Assembly (NCBI GenBank): GCA_963627135.1 | Contig: CAVFZY010000008.1 | Span: 62,001-126,000, forward strand | Length of the DNA stretch: 64,000 nt | From: CAG-103 sp963627135 | GTDB taxonomy: Bacteria; Bacillota; Clostridia; Oscillospirales; Oscillospiraceae | Reading direction: 5' to 3' | Made by a program: the position numbers and the translations under genes | Part shown: one piece after another, positions 25,164 through 36,901 of the stretch | Numbering within the stretch: the first letter of the stretch is position 1 | How the letters are laid out: the number at the start of each line of letters is the position of its first letter | Notes under the pieces: generated by a model | What the model was told of the DNA's origin: nothing | Seen by the model: the letters and a program-made list of their open reading frames with translations, nothing else | Databases searched by the model: none

Positions 25164-25247
25164 AAAAAAACACCCTGTCCGGATACAGACAAGGCGGCAA
25201 CGCGCAGAGAGACGCTGCAGAGATTTCATTGACAGTGACACCTTGTC
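25164..25247 (-). promoter_or_regulatory. Attenuator leader of the pyrR-uraA operon
   Basis: On the minus strand CCTTGTC (25194-25188) pairs with GACAGGG (25179-25173) to make a terminator followed by seven T. An upstream GACAAGG (25247-25241) is fully complementary to the same CCTTGTC and can form an antiterminator instead. This is the expected layout of a PyrR-controlled attenuator. A good match to the purine-rich PyrR-binding consensus was not found between them. Confidence 0.72.
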
Positions 25248-25283
25248 GGCATCTCGTACCGACTTAAAAATATCAGCTTGCAC

Positions 25284-25312
25284 AGCATACCACTGTATCT
25301 CGTGCTTGTCAA
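25284..25312 (-). promoter_or_regulatory. Promoter of the pyrR-uraA operon
   Basis: On the minus strand TTGACA (25312-25307) and TATGCT (25289-25284), spacing 17; leader about 135 bases. Confidence 0.8.
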
Positions 25313-25335
25313 CAGCAAATTCACATTTTCGTCAC

Positions 25336-25370
25336 AAAAACTTGTCCCTCCCGTTTTCGGCGGGAGGGAC
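25336..25370 (-). terminator. Terminator of glnS
   Basis: GTCCCTCCCG and CGGGAGGGAC pair perfectly; on the minus strand AAGTTTTTG follows. Confidence 0.75.
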
Positions 25371-25398
25371 GGGAGGGACAGGGTACAGGATCTTGCGG

Positions 25399-27060
<1,662 letters not shown>

Positions 27061-27112
27061 AGTGTCATGTCAACTCCACATAAATTTGCGAGGGTTAGGA
27101 ATTTGTAAAGGT

Positions 27113-27163
27113 ATTATACACGATTCATTTTCTGTTTACAATATCGAAAAAGAAATATATAAT
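27113..27163. promoter_or_regulatory. Divergent promoters of glnS and the thioredoxin-reductase-like gene
   Basis: Plus strand: TTTACA (27135-27140) and TATAAT (27158-27163), spacing 17. Minus strand: TTGTAA (27141-27136) and TATAAT (27118-27113), spacing 17. The two -35 boxes occupy the same bases. Confidence 0.75.
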
Positions 27164-27199
27164 TCAGACAGAATCGTAAGAGAATGGAGGTGCGGGCAC

Positions 27200-28003
27200 A
27201 TGTATGACCTGCTCATCATCGGCGGAGGCCCGGCGGGGCTGTCGGCGGCTATGACGGCGCGCAACCGGAACCTGTCTGTGTGCGTGATCTGCGGCGGCGC
27301 GGCCGACAGTGCGCTGTATAAGGCCGGCCATGTCACAAATTACCCCGGTGTGCCGGATGTCTCCGGCCCTGCGCTGCTCGAGGCCATGACGCAGCAGGCG
27401 CGCGGCCTCGGCGCGGACATACTGCGTGAGCGGGCGCTCTCGGTCATGCCGACGGGAGGGACGTTCGGCGTCTCGGCGGGCAGGGAATTTGCGGAGGGCA
27501 GGGCGCTCCTGCTTGCGACCGGCATTGCCCAGCGCGGCACGTTTCCCGGGGAAACGGCGTTTCTTGGCCGCGGTGTGAGCTACTGCGCCACCTGCGACGG
27601 TATGCTCTACCGCGGTAAGCGCGCGGCGGTCATCGGTCTGGCGGCCGACGCCCCGGCGGAGGCGGATTTCCTGCGGGAGATCGGCTGCGACGTGCACTAT
27701 TATGACGGGAAAAAGCACCGCTTTGAGATTCGCGGTGCCGAGCGGGCGGACACGCTCGTGGTCGATGGCGTGGCGGAGCCGGCGGACGTCATCTTCGTTT
27801 TGCGCGCGGGCTTTGCGGCCGATACGCTCCTGCCCGGCCTTGCCACGGAAAAGGGCCACATCGTTGTGGATGAAGCCTATGCCGCGAGCATCTCCGGCGT
27901 TTTCGCGGCCGGGGACTGCACCGGCGCGCCCTATCAGATCCCGGCGGCGGTCGGCGAGGGCAACTGCGCGGCGCTTTCGGTCGCGCGCTGGCTCAGAATG
28001 TAG
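27200..28003 (+). CDS. Thioredoxin-reductase-like flavoprotein lacking the NADPH motif
   Basis: The 267-residue protein has the FAD fingerprint GGGPAGLSAA (8-17), the redox pair CATC (129-132) and the C-terminal FAGD-type block VFAAGDCTGAPYQIPAAVGEG. Normal TrxB is about 310 residues; here the second nucleotide domain is shortened, the GxGxxA motif is replaced by GLAADAPAE, and the HRRxxxR NADPH-phosphate motif is missing. That pattern is described for ferredoxin-dependent (FFTR) and deeply rooted (DTR) thioredoxin reductases in anaerobes. ATG 27200 follows GGAGGTG. Electron donor is inferred, not shown. Confidence 0.85.
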   Translation: MYDLLIIGGGPAGLSAAMTARNRNLSVCVICGGAADSALYKAGHVTNYPGVPDVSGPALLEAMTQQARGLGADILRERALSVMPTGGTFGVSAGREFAEGRALLLATGIAQRGTFPGETAFLGRGVSYCATCDGMLYRGKRAAVIGLAADAPAEADFLREIGCDVHYYDGKKHRFEIRGAERADTLVVDGVAEPADVIFVLRAGFAADTLLPGLATEKGHIVVDEAYAASISGVFAAGDCTGAPYQIPAAVGEGNCAALSVARWLRM

Positions 28004-28029
28004 CGCAGGATTCTCCCGTGAAACAGGTG

Positions 28030-28058
28030 TTGATTTTAGGGCATGAATCTGTTATAGT
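28030..28058 (+). promoter_or_regulatory. Promoter of the tig operon
   Basis: TTGATT (28030-28035) and TATAGT (28053-28058), spacing 17. Confidence 0.7.
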
Positions 28059-28135
28059 ATTTAGGCATGTTCTTTTCATGACAAATTTCACGTAAACACT
28101 GCACCCGGCGATAAATGATTAGAGGAGGAAACCCA

Positions 28136-29464
28136 ATGAACATCCAGAACATCGAAAAGAAAGAGAAAAATATGGCGACCTTTGAAGTGAAGGTCCCGGC
28201 CGATGTCTTTGACAACGCGGTCAACGAAGTATATAAAAAGAACAAGAACCATCTCTACGTGGCCGGTTTCCGCAAGGGCAAGGCCCCGCGTGCCGTCATC
28301 GAGGGCATGTACGGCAAGGAAGTGTTCTATCCTGACGCCATCGAGGCGCTGGCACAGGACGCGTTCGAGGCTGGCCGTGCCGACTGCGGCTTTGAGTGCG
28401 TCGGCGCTCCGAGCCTGATCGACCAGAAGGTCACCGAGGACAAGGAACTGATCTACACCTTCGAGGTCGGTGTGTATCCGGAGGCGGAGCTCGGCCAGTA
28501 CAAGGGCCTCGAGGTTCCGCAGAACCACGAAGCGTTTGACGAGAGCAAGGTCGACGAAGAGATGCATAACGTCCAGAAGCGCAACGCCCGCCTGCTCGAT
28601 GTCGAGCGTGAGGCGAAGATGGGCGACCACGTGACGATCGACTTCGCCGGCTTCATCGACGGCGAGCAGTTTGACGGCGGCACGGCTGAGGACTATGACC
28701 TCGAGCTCGGCTCCAACACGTTCGTGCCCGGCTTTGAGGAGCAGATCGTCGGCATGAAGGCCGGCGACGAGCGCGATGTCGTCGTCACATTCCCCGAGAA
28801 CTACGTCGAGGCGCTGGCCGGCAAAGAGGCCACCTTTAAAGTCACCGTCAAGAGCGTCAAGGAGCCCGAGCTTCCGGCGCTGGACGATGAGCTGGCCAAG
28901 GACATCTCCGACTACGAGACCATCGCGGAGTACCGCGACCATGTCCGTGAAGATCTGGAAAAGGAATTCACCGAGCAGCAGGAGTCTGACTACGCGACCC
29001 GCCTTATGAAGGCCGCTGTCGACAACATGACCGTCGAGATCCCCGAGCCCATGATCCTGGCCAAGCTCGACGAGCAGCTGCGCAACTACATCTCCACCAT
29101 GGGCATCAGCCCTGAGCTCACCCGTGAGCAGGTGCTCGCCTCCATGGGCCTGGACGAGAAGACCTTCCAGGAGATCATGCGTCCGCAGGCCGTGTTTGAG
29201 CTGCAGACCGATCTGCTGCTCGACGCGATCGTCAAGGCCGAGAACATCGAGCTCGACGACGGCGAACTCGACGAAACCTACAACAAGATGGCCGAAGAGT
29301 ATAAGATGGACGTCGACAAGATCAAGCAGTACGTCGACGAGAAGATCATCGTTCTGGATATGAAGCGCCGCAAGGCCGCCCAGCTCATCCGCGACACCGC
29401 AGTGGACAAGGAGCCCGAGACGAAGGAAGAAGCCGCTGAGGCCAAGGAAGAGGCAGCCGAGTAA
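28136..29464 (+). CDS. tig: Trigger factor (ribosome-associated chaperone and prolyl isomerase)
   Basis: The 442-residue protein has the ribosome-binding N-domain with the signature GFRKGKAPRAVIE (the GFRxGKxP loop), a central FKBP-like isomerase domain (about 155-245; GDHVTIDFAGFIDGEQFDGG) and a helical C-domain. The extreme C-terminus is a low-complexity acidic EEAAEAKEEAAE tail. ATG 28136 follows GAGGAGG. It heads the tig-clpP-clpX-lon-engB cluster, an order conserved in Firmicutes. Confidence 0.96.
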   Translation: MNIQNIEKKEKNMATFEVKVPADVFDNAVNEVYKKNKNHLYVAGFRKGKAPRAVIEGMYGKEVFYPDAIEALAQDAFEAGRADCGFECVGAPSLIDQKVTEDKELIYTFEVGVYPEAELGQYKGLEVPQNHEAFDESKVDEEMHNVQKRNARLLDVEREAKMGDHVTIDFAGFIDGEQFDGGTAEDYDLELGSNTFVPGFEEQIVGMKAGDERDVVVTFPENYVEALAGKEATFKVTVKSVKEPELPALDDELAKDISDYETIAEYRDHVREDLEKEFTEQQESDYATRLMKAAVDNMTVEIPEPMILAKLDEQLRNYISTMGISPELTREQVLASMGLDEKTFQEIMRPQAVFELQTDLLLDAIVKAENIELDDGELDETYNKMAEEYKMDVDKIKQYVDEKIIVLDMKRRKAAQLIRDTAVDKEPETKEEAAEAKEEAAE

Positions 29465-29541
29465 TTCCCCGAAAGCTGTTTGGATTCCGGGCAGAACGGT
29501 TATGCTCTCTTGGATAAGCGAAACATCGAAAGGAGCGTACC

Positions 29542-30123
29542 ATGAGTTTAGTACCGTACGTTGTCGAGCAGACCTCCCGCGGGGAGCGCTCGTACGACAT
29601 TTTTTCCCGCCTGCTCAACGACCGCATCGTCATGCTGTCCGAGGAGGTCAATGATACGACAGCCAGCCTGATCGTGGCGCAGCTGCTGTATCTCGAAGCA
29701 CAGGATCCCGATAAGGACATCCAGTTTTATATCAACAGCCCCGGCGGCAGCGTGACCGCAGGCCTCGCCATCTATGACACCATGCAGTACATTAAGGCGG
29801 ATGTTTCCACCATTTGTGTCGGCCTGGCCGCATCGATGGGCGCGTTCCTGCTCTCGTCCGGCGCCAAGGGCAAGCGTCTGGCCCTGCCGAATTCGGAGAT
29901 CATGATCCATCAGCCCTCCGGCGGCAGCCAAGGCCAGTGCACGGACATTCAGATCCAGGCACGGCAGATCCTGCGCATCAAGGATCGTCTCAATCACATC
30001 CTCGCGGAAAACACCGGCAAGCCGGTCGAGACCATCGCCGAGGATTGCGAGCGCGATAACTTCATGACCGCGGAGGAAGCACAGGCCTACGGTCTGGTGG
30101 ACAAAGTCATTTATAAGCGATAA
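29542..30123 (+). CDS. clpP: ATP-dependent Clp protease proteolytic subunit
   Basis: The 193-residue serine protease has the catalytic triad S98 (AASMGAF), H123 (MIHQPSGG) and D172 (CERDNFM). It lacks a long propeptide. It forms a tetradecamer and degrades substrates unfolded by ClpX. AAAGGAG precedes ATG 29542. Confidence 0.97.
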   Translation: MSLVPYVVEQTSRGERSYDIFSRLLNDRIVMLSEEVNDTTASLIVAQLLYLEAQDPDKDIQFYINSPGGSVTAGLAIYDTMQYIKADVSTICVGLAASMGAFLLSSGAKGKRLALPNSEIMIHQPSGGSQGQCTDIQIQARQILRIKDRLNHILAENTGKPVETIAEDCERDNFMTAEEAQAYGLVDKVIYKR

Positions 30124-30131
30124 TCTGTCAG

Positions 30132-30161
30132 GGGAGGGAACCGCCGTTCCCTCCCTGTTTC
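30132..30161 (+). terminator. Hairpin between clpP and clpX, probable partial terminator
   Basis: GGGAGGGAAC and GTTCCCTCCC form a 10-bp stem followed by TGTTTC. The weak T-run suggests read-through to clpX. Confidence 0.5.
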
Positions 30162-30185
30162 AAATGTAGAAAATGTGAGGTTTTT

Positions 30186-31436
<1,251 letters not shown>

Positions 31437-31483
31437 CCCATTGCACCCTGCCCCCGGGACCCCTGAGCGAAAGAGGAATCTGA

Positions 31484-33904
31484 ATGGATAACACAACTTC
31501 TATAGACCATGCGGAATTTACCGCCCGGCGCAGCCTGCCCATGATGGCGCTGCGCGGCCTGACCGTGTTTCCGGGCATGATGCTGACCTTTGAGGTCGAG
31601 CGCAGCATGTCCATCGCGGCGCTGAACATGGCCATGAGCGACGATCAGATCATCTATCTGGTCCCGCAGAAAGACATCGCGACCGATATCCCCACGCCGG
31701 ACGATGTGTACGGCGTGGGCACGGTCTGCCGCATCAAGCAGATGATGAAGCAGCCCGGCACCAAGACTGTCCGTGTCATGGCCGAGGGCATCGAGCGCGG
31801 CCGGACGCTGGCCGTGCGCACGGACACGCCCTGCTTCGTGGCCGAGGTCGAGCCGATGCCGGACGTGGCCGAGCGCAAAACGGCCCGCACCGAGGCGCTC
31901 ATCCGCCACTGCTGCAACCTGTTTGACGCCTACGTCACCGCGTCCGGCAATATGGCGCCGGAGTCGGTCATCAGTGTGCTCAGCAGTACGAACGCGGCGT
32001 TCGTGTCGAATTTCATCTCCCAGCACGTGTTCCTTCGCCCGGAAGAGAAGCAGGAGCTGCTGGAGGAGACGCGCCCGAGCCGGAGACTGTCCAAGCTCTC
32101 GAAAATGGTGCTGCACGAGACGAGCGTGCTCGGCCTGCAGCATCAGCTCGAGGAGGCGGCGCAGGACCGCCTGAACCAGACGCAGCAGGAGTATCTGCTG
32201 CGCGAGCAGATGAAGATCATCCAGGCGGAGCTCGGTGAGTCCGACGATCCGGACTCCGAGAGCGCGGACTACCGAGAAAAGATCCTTGCCCTGCACCTGC
32301 CGGAGGACTCCGAGCAGCGCCTGCTCAAAGAGGTCGACCGGCTCAAAAAGCAGCCGTTCGGCTCGTCGGAGGCGTCCGTCATCCGCAACTATCTGGACAT
32401 CTGCCTCGAGCTGCCGTGGAACACACGCACGCAGGAAACGCTTGACGTGTGCGCTGCGCGCGAGGTGCTTGACAAAGAACACTTTGGGCTCGAGAAGGTC
32501 AAGGACCGCATCACGGAGTATTTGGCCGTGCGCCAGCTCGCGCCCGATGTCAAGGGCGGCGTGCTGTGCCTCGTCGGCCCTCCGGGAACCGGCAAGACAA
32601 GCATCGCCATGAGCATCGCCCATGCCACGAACCGCAAGCTCGCGCGAATCTCCCTCGGCGGCGTGCACGACGAGGCGGAGATCCGCGGCCACCGCAAGAC
32701 GTATGTCGGCGCCATGCCCGGCCGCATCATCAACGGCCTGACCATCGCCGGCAGCATGAATCCCGTCATGGTGCTCGACGAGATCGATAAGCTCGGCAGC
32801 GATTACCGCGGCGACCCGTCGTCGGCGCTGCTGGAGGTGCTCGACGCGGAGCAGAACGACCATTTCCGGGATAACTTCATGGAGATCCCGGTCGACCTGT
32901 CGGATGTGTTTTTCATCCTGACGGCCAACACGCTCGATACCATCCCGCGCCCGCTGCTCGACCGCATGGAGGTCATCCAGCTCTCGAGCTATACGGATGA
33001 GGAAAAGCTGCAGATCGCAAAGCAGCATCTGCTGCCCAAACAGCGCAAGAAGCACGGCCTCAAGCCGTCGCAGTTGCGCGTGAGCGACGATGCCATCCGC
33101 GAGATCATCACGCTCTATACGCGCGAATCCGGCGTGCGCGTGCTCGAGCGCAGCCTTGCCGCCGTCTGCCGCAAGACGGCCAAGCGCATCGCGCTCGGCG
33201 AGTGCAAGAGCGTGCAGCTGCGCGCGGGCAGCGTGGCCAATTATCTCGGCCCCGCGCGCTTTGAGCCGGAGCATGTCTATGCGCAGGACGAGGTCGGCCT
33301 CGTGCGCGGCCTTGCCTGGACGTCCGTCGGCGGGGAAGTGCTCGATGTCGAGGTCGCCGTGCTCGACGGCGCCGGCAAGCTGGAGTTGACCGGCAACCTA
33401 GGCAACGTCATGAAGGAGTCGGCGCAGGCTGCCGTCACCTATATTCGCAGCCGTGCGCAGATGCTCGGCATCGACCCGGAGTTTTATAAGAAAAAGGACA
33501 TTCATATCCATTTCCCGGAGGGCGCCATTCCGAAGGACGGCCCGTCGGCCGGCATCACGATCTGCATCGCGGTCATCTCCGCGCTCACGAACACGCCAGT
33601 TCGCCGCGACCTCGCCATGACGGGCGAGATCACGCTGCGCGGCCGCATCCTGCCAATCGGCGGCCTGAAGGAAAAGACCATGGCCGCCATGCGCATCGGC
33701 ATCACGACGGTCATCATCCCGCGCGAGAACGAAAAGGATCTCGAGGAGATCGACCCGACCGTGCGCAGTGCGCTCAAGTTCGTCACGACCGACCACGTGG
33801 ATAAAATCCTGGACGTCGCGTTCGGCCGCCGTTTTGCTGCGGCCGTCAAGGCGGCGCACAAGGACGCGCACGGCGACGCGGCAAATGTGAATCTGCGCCA
33901 GTGA
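31484..33904 (+). CDS. lon: ATP-dependent protease Lon
   Basis: The 806-residue protein has the N-terminal substrate-binding domain (about 15-210), a coiled-coil region, the AAA+ module with Walker A GPPGTGKTS and VLDEIDKLG, and the protease domain with the Ser-Lys dyad S688 (PKDGPSAG) and K731 (GGLKEK). It degrades misfolded and regulatory proteins. AGAGGAA precedes ATG 31484. Confidence 0.96.
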   Translation: MDNTTSIDHAEFTARRSLPMMALRGLTVFPGMMLTFEVERSMSIAALNMAMSDDQIIYLVPQKDIATDIPTPDDVYGVGTVCRIKQMMKQPGTKTVRVMAEGIERGRTLAVRTDTPCFVAEVEPMPDVAERKTARTEALIRHCCNLFDAYVTASGNMAPESVISVLSSTNAAFVSNFISQHVFLRPEEKQELLEETRPSRRLSKLSKMVLHETSVLGLQHQLEEAAQDRLNQTQQEYLLREQMKIIQAELGESDDPDSESADYREKILALHLPEDSEQRLLKEVDRLKKQPFGSSEASVIRNYLDICLELPWNTRTQETLDVCAAREVLDKEHFGLEKVKDRITEYLAVRQLAPDVKGGVLCLVGPPGTGKTSIAMSIAHATNRKLARISLGGVHDEAEIRGHRKTYVGAMPGRIINGLTIAGSMNPVMVLDEIDKLGSDYRGDPSSALLEVLDAEQNDHFRDNFMEIPVDLSDVFFILTANTLDTIPRPLLDRMEVIQLSSYTDEEKLQIAKQHLLPKQRKKHGLKPSQLRVSDDAIREIITLYTRESGVRVLERSLAAVCRKTAKRIALGECKSVQLRAGSVANYLGPARFEPEHVYAQDEVGLVRGLAWTSVGGEVLDVEVAVLDGAGKLELTGNLGNVMKESAQAAVTYIRSRAQMLGIDPEFYKKKDIHIHFPEGAIPKDGPSAGITICIAVISALTNTPVRRDLAMTGEITLRGRILPIGGLKEKTMAAMRIGITTVIIPRENEKDLEEIDPTVRSALKFVTTDHVDKILDVAFGRRFAAAVKAAHKDAHGDAANVNLRQ

Positions 33905-33914
33905 GGAGACAGCC

Positions 33915-34508
33915 ATGGCGACACTGAACCTGAATAAGGCGGAGTTTCTCAAGTCCGCCGTCAGCCCGTCCGGCTTCCTCGCGGCCGACCTGCCGTGCAT
34001 CGTTTTTGCCGGCAAGTCGAATGTCGGTAAGTCCTCGGTCATCAACCGGCTGCTCAACCGCAAGAACTTTGCCCGCGTCGGCTCCCAGCCCGGCAAGACC
34101 GTCCATGTGAACTATTTCTGCATTGACGGCCGGGCATACTTTGTTGACCTGCCGGGCTACGGCTACGCCAGCGTCGCCAAGACGGAGCGCGCACGCTGGG
34201 GCAAACTCATGGAGGACTTCTTCTCCGACCCCGCGCGCATCACGCTCGGTGTTATGATCGTTGATGCCCGCCACAAGCCCACGGCCGACGATGAGACGAT
34301 GGCGGCGTGGTTTCATTCCACCGGCTGCCCGATGGTCGTCGTGGCCAACAAGTGCGATAAGCTCAAAAAGTCGGAGATCGAGCCGAACCTTGCGCGCATC
34401 CGCGCCACGCTTTTGCTGCCGGACGATGCGGTGCTCCTGCCATTTTCGGCGGAAAAGGGTACCGGCCGAGAGGCGCTGCTTGGCGAGATTTTTTGTGCCA
34501 TTGGATGA
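33915..34508 (+). CDS. engB: Ribosome biogenesis GTPase EngB/YsxC
   Basis: The 197-residue GTPase has G1 AGKSNVGKSS (32-41), G3 VDLPGYGYA, G4 ANKCDKLKKS. It assists 50S subunit assembly. It follows lon by 10 bases and closes the operon. Confidence 0.95.
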   Translation: MATLNLNKAEFLKSAVSPSGFLAADLPCIVFAGKSNVGKSSVINRLLNRKNFARVGSQPGKTVHVNYFCIDGRAYFVDLPGYGYASVAKTERARWGKLMEDFFSDPARITLGVMIVDARHKPTADDETMAAWFHSTGCPMVVVANKCDKLKKSEIEPNLARIRATLLLPDDAVLLPFSAEKGTGREALLGEIFCAIG

Positions 34509-34520
34509 CCCGAAGTGCAG

Positions 34521-34551
34521 AGCGTGCATTTGCGCGCTCGTGCGCTTTTTT
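34521..34551 (+). terminator. Probable terminator after engB
   Basis: Several alternative GC-rich stems (GAGCG/CGCTC, GCGC/GCGC) precede TTTTTT. Confidence 0.5.
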
Positions 34552-34566
34552 GCGTGCTGCGGCCTG

Positions 34567-34595
34567 TTTACATTTTTGTACCGCTGCGGTAAATC
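34567..34595 (+). promoter_or_regulatory. Possible promoter of the prfA operon
   Basis: TTTACA (34567-34572) and TAAATC (34590-34595), spacing 17; the -10 is weak. Confidence 0.5.
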
Positions 34596-34634
34596 GATAC
34601 GTTGAGCGAATATCGCAACAAGGGAGGCGGCGCT

Positions 34635-35702
34635 GTGCTCGAAAAGCTGCGACAAATTGAAAACTGGTATGCCGAGCTCGAGAGCAAGCTGGCCGACCCC
34701 GCGCACTATTCCGACCCTGCGGTGTTCACAAAGCTTTGCCGCGAGCAGCGTGAGCTGCAGCCGGTCGTGGAGGCTTACCGGGCCTATAGCGCCTGTCAGA
34801 CGCAGATCGCGCAGGCGGAGGCTCTGCTGGGCGACCCCGAGCTGCACGAGATCGCGCGCGAGGAGATCGAGCACGGCACGGCCCGCTGCGCGGAGCTCGA
34901 GCAGCAGCTGCGCGTCCTACTGCTGCCGCGCGACCCGAATGATGAGCGCAACGTCATTCTGGAGATCCGCGCCGGCGTCGGCGGAGAAGAATCGGCGCTC
35001 TTTGCGCATAGTCTTTACCGGATGTACAATATGTTTGCCGACGCGCATGGGTGGAAGACCGAGATCGCGAACCTCGATGAGACGGAGCTCGGCGGCGTGC
35101 GCGAGGCGAGTCTGCTCATCAGCGGGCGGGGGGCATACTCCCGCCTGAAGTTTGAAAGCGGGGTGCACCGCGTCCAGCGCGTGCCGGAGACGGAGACCGG
35201 CGGCCGCATCCACACCAGCACCGCCACCGTGGCCGTGCTGCCGGAGATGGACGCCGTGGAGGTGCGCATTGACCCGAAGGACCTGCAGATCGACACCTAC
35301 CGCAGTTCCGGTGCCGGCGGCCAGCACGTCAATAAGACCGAAAGCGCCATCCGCATCACGCACCTGCCGACCGGCACGGTTGTCGAGTGTCAGGATGAGC
35401 GCAGCCAGTATAAAAACAAGGACCGCGCGATGAAGATCCTGGCCTCGCGCCTGTATGCTGCGGAAAGCGCCCGGCAAAACGCCGTGCGTTCGGCCGAGCG
35501 GCGCAGTCAGATCGGCACCGGGATGCGCAACGAGCGCATCCGCACCTACAACTTCCCGCAGGGGCGGGTGACGGATCACCGCATCCGGCTGACGCTCTAC
35601 AAGCTCGATCAGGTGCTCGACGGTGATCTGGATGAGATCATCGATGCGCTCACGCTGGCTGATCAGGCCGAAAAGCTGCGCGAATCCGTGGAGGAAGCAT
35701 GA
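34635..35702 (+). CDS. prfA: Peptide chain release factor 1
   Basis: The 355-residue factor terminates translation at UAA and UAG. The peptidyl-hydrolysis GGQ motif is at 228-230 (GAGGQHVNKTES); the tripeptide region reads RVPETETGGR, the RF1 form. The start is GTG 34635 with GGGAGG just before it; the TTG 33 bases upstream is an accidental extension. Its stop overlaps the next start as ATGA. Confidence 0.95.
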   Translation: MLEKLRQIENWYAELESKLADPAHYSDPAVFTKLCREQRELQPVVEAYRAYSACQTQIAQAEALLGDPELHEIAREEIEHGTARCAELEQQLRVLLLPRDPNDERNVILEIRAGVGGEESALFAHSLYRMYNMFADAHGWKTEIANLDETELGGVREASLLISGRGAYSRLKFESGVHRVQRVPETETGGRIHTSTATVAVLPEMDAVEVRIDPKDLQIDTYRSSGAGGQHVNKTESAIRITHLPTGTVVECQDERSQYKNKDRAMKILASRLYAAESARQNAVRSAERRSQIGTGMRNERIRTYNFPQGRVTDHRIRLTLYKLDQVLDGDLDEIIDALTLADQAEKLRESVEEA

Positions 35703-36901
35703 ATACAGAACGAATCACCACCGAGATTGCACAGGCGGCGGACATCATCCGCGCCGGGCAGCTCGTCGCCGTCCCGACGGAGACGGTCTATGGCCTTGCC
35801 GGCAACGGGCTGGATCCCGATGCCGTTGCGCAGATCTATGAGGTCAAGGGCCGGTCGGCCGTCAAGCCGCTGTCATTGATGGTGCATGACGCGTCTGCCA
35901 TGGCGCACTACTGTGCCGATGTGCCGCCGGCGGCGTACACACTGGCCGAGGCGTTCTGGCCCGGGCCGCTCACGATCGTGCTGCAGGCGAAAGCCTGCGT
36001 GCCCGAGATCGTGCGCGCAGGCGGTGAGACTGTCGGCCTGCGCTGCCCGGACCACCCGGTCACGCTGGCGCTCATCGAGGCCGCGCAGCTGCCGTTGGCC
36101 GCGCCGTCGGCCAATCCCTCCGGCGCGCCGAGCCCGAAAACGGCGGACGACGTGCTCGCGTATTTCGATGGGCAGATCGCGGCCGTCATCGACGGCGGCC
36201 CCTGTGGCATCGGCCGGGAGTCCACGCTCGTCGATCTCTCGCACACGCCGTACCGCATTCTGCGCGCCGCCGCCGTGCCGGACGACGCCGTCTGGGACGC
36301 ACTTGTGCAAAAAATGCACATCGTCGGCATCACGGGCGGCACCGGCTGCGGCAAAACGACCGCGCTCATGGAGCTTGAGCGCCAGGGCGCGCTTGTGATC
36401 GACTGCGACGCGGTGTATCATGAGCTGCTGGCGTCCAATACCGCCATGCTCGCGGCGATCAACGCCCGTTTTCCGGGTACAATAGAAAATGGGGTGCTGC
36501 AGCGCAAAAAACTCGGCGCGGTCGTGTTCGCAGACGCGGCGGCGCTCGACGATCTCAACGCCATCACACACCGGTATGTCCGCGCTGAGGTGCGTGCTCG
36601 CCTGCGCGCTTGGGCGCGTCAGGGCGGCACGGCCGCGGCAATCGACGCCATCGCGCTCATTGAGAGCGGGCTGGCGGAGCTGTGCACCATTACGCTCGGC
36701 GTGACGGCGCCGCGCGAGGCGCGTATTGAGCGGCTCATCGCGCGCGAGGGCGTGACGCGCGATTATGCCGAGGCGCGCATTGATGCACAGAAGCCCAACG
36801 AATGGTTTGCCAAACATTGCAGCTACGTGCTGGATAACGGCGGCACGCTCACCGATTTTCAGCGCCGCTGCCATCAACTGATACAGGAGGTGCTCTCATG
36901 A
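35699..36901 (+). CDS. Fusion of TsaC/Sua5 threonylcarbamoyl-AMP synthase and dephospho-CoA kinase
   Basis: One 400-residue frame encodes two enzymes. Residues 1-200 are TsaC/Sua5/YwlC: AVPTETVYGLAGN, YEVKGRSAVKPLSLM, FWPGPLTIVL and APSANPSG, making threonylcarbamoyl-AMP for tRNA t6A. Residues 206-400 are CoaE: the P-loop GGTGCGKT (213-220), IDCDAVYHELL and the lid/base region, phosphorylating dephospho-CoA. The junction is ALVQKMHIVGITGG, with no linker. The ATG for M206 follows a run of six A, so internal initiation cannot be excluded, but no stop separates the halves. It overlaps prfA and the next gene by 4 bases each. Confidence 0.88.
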   Translation: MNTERITTEIAQAADIIRAGQLVAVPTETVYGLAGNGLDPDAVAQIYEVKGRSAVKPLSLMVHDASAMAHYCADVPPAAYTLAEAFWPGPLTIVLQAKACVPEIVRAGGETVGLRCPDHPVTLALIEAAQLPLAAPSANPSGAPSPKTADDVLAYFDGQIAAVIDGGPCGIGRESTLVDLSHTPYRILRAAAVPDDAVWDALVQKMHIVGITGGTGCGKTTALMELERQGALVIDCDAVYHELLASNTAMLAAINARFPGTIENGVLQRKKLGAVVFADAAALDDLNAITHRYVRAEVRARLRAWARQGGTAAAIDAIALIESGLAELCTITLGVTAPREARIERLIAREGVTRDYAEARIDAQKPNEWFAKHCSYVLDNGGTLTDFQRRCHQLIQEVLS

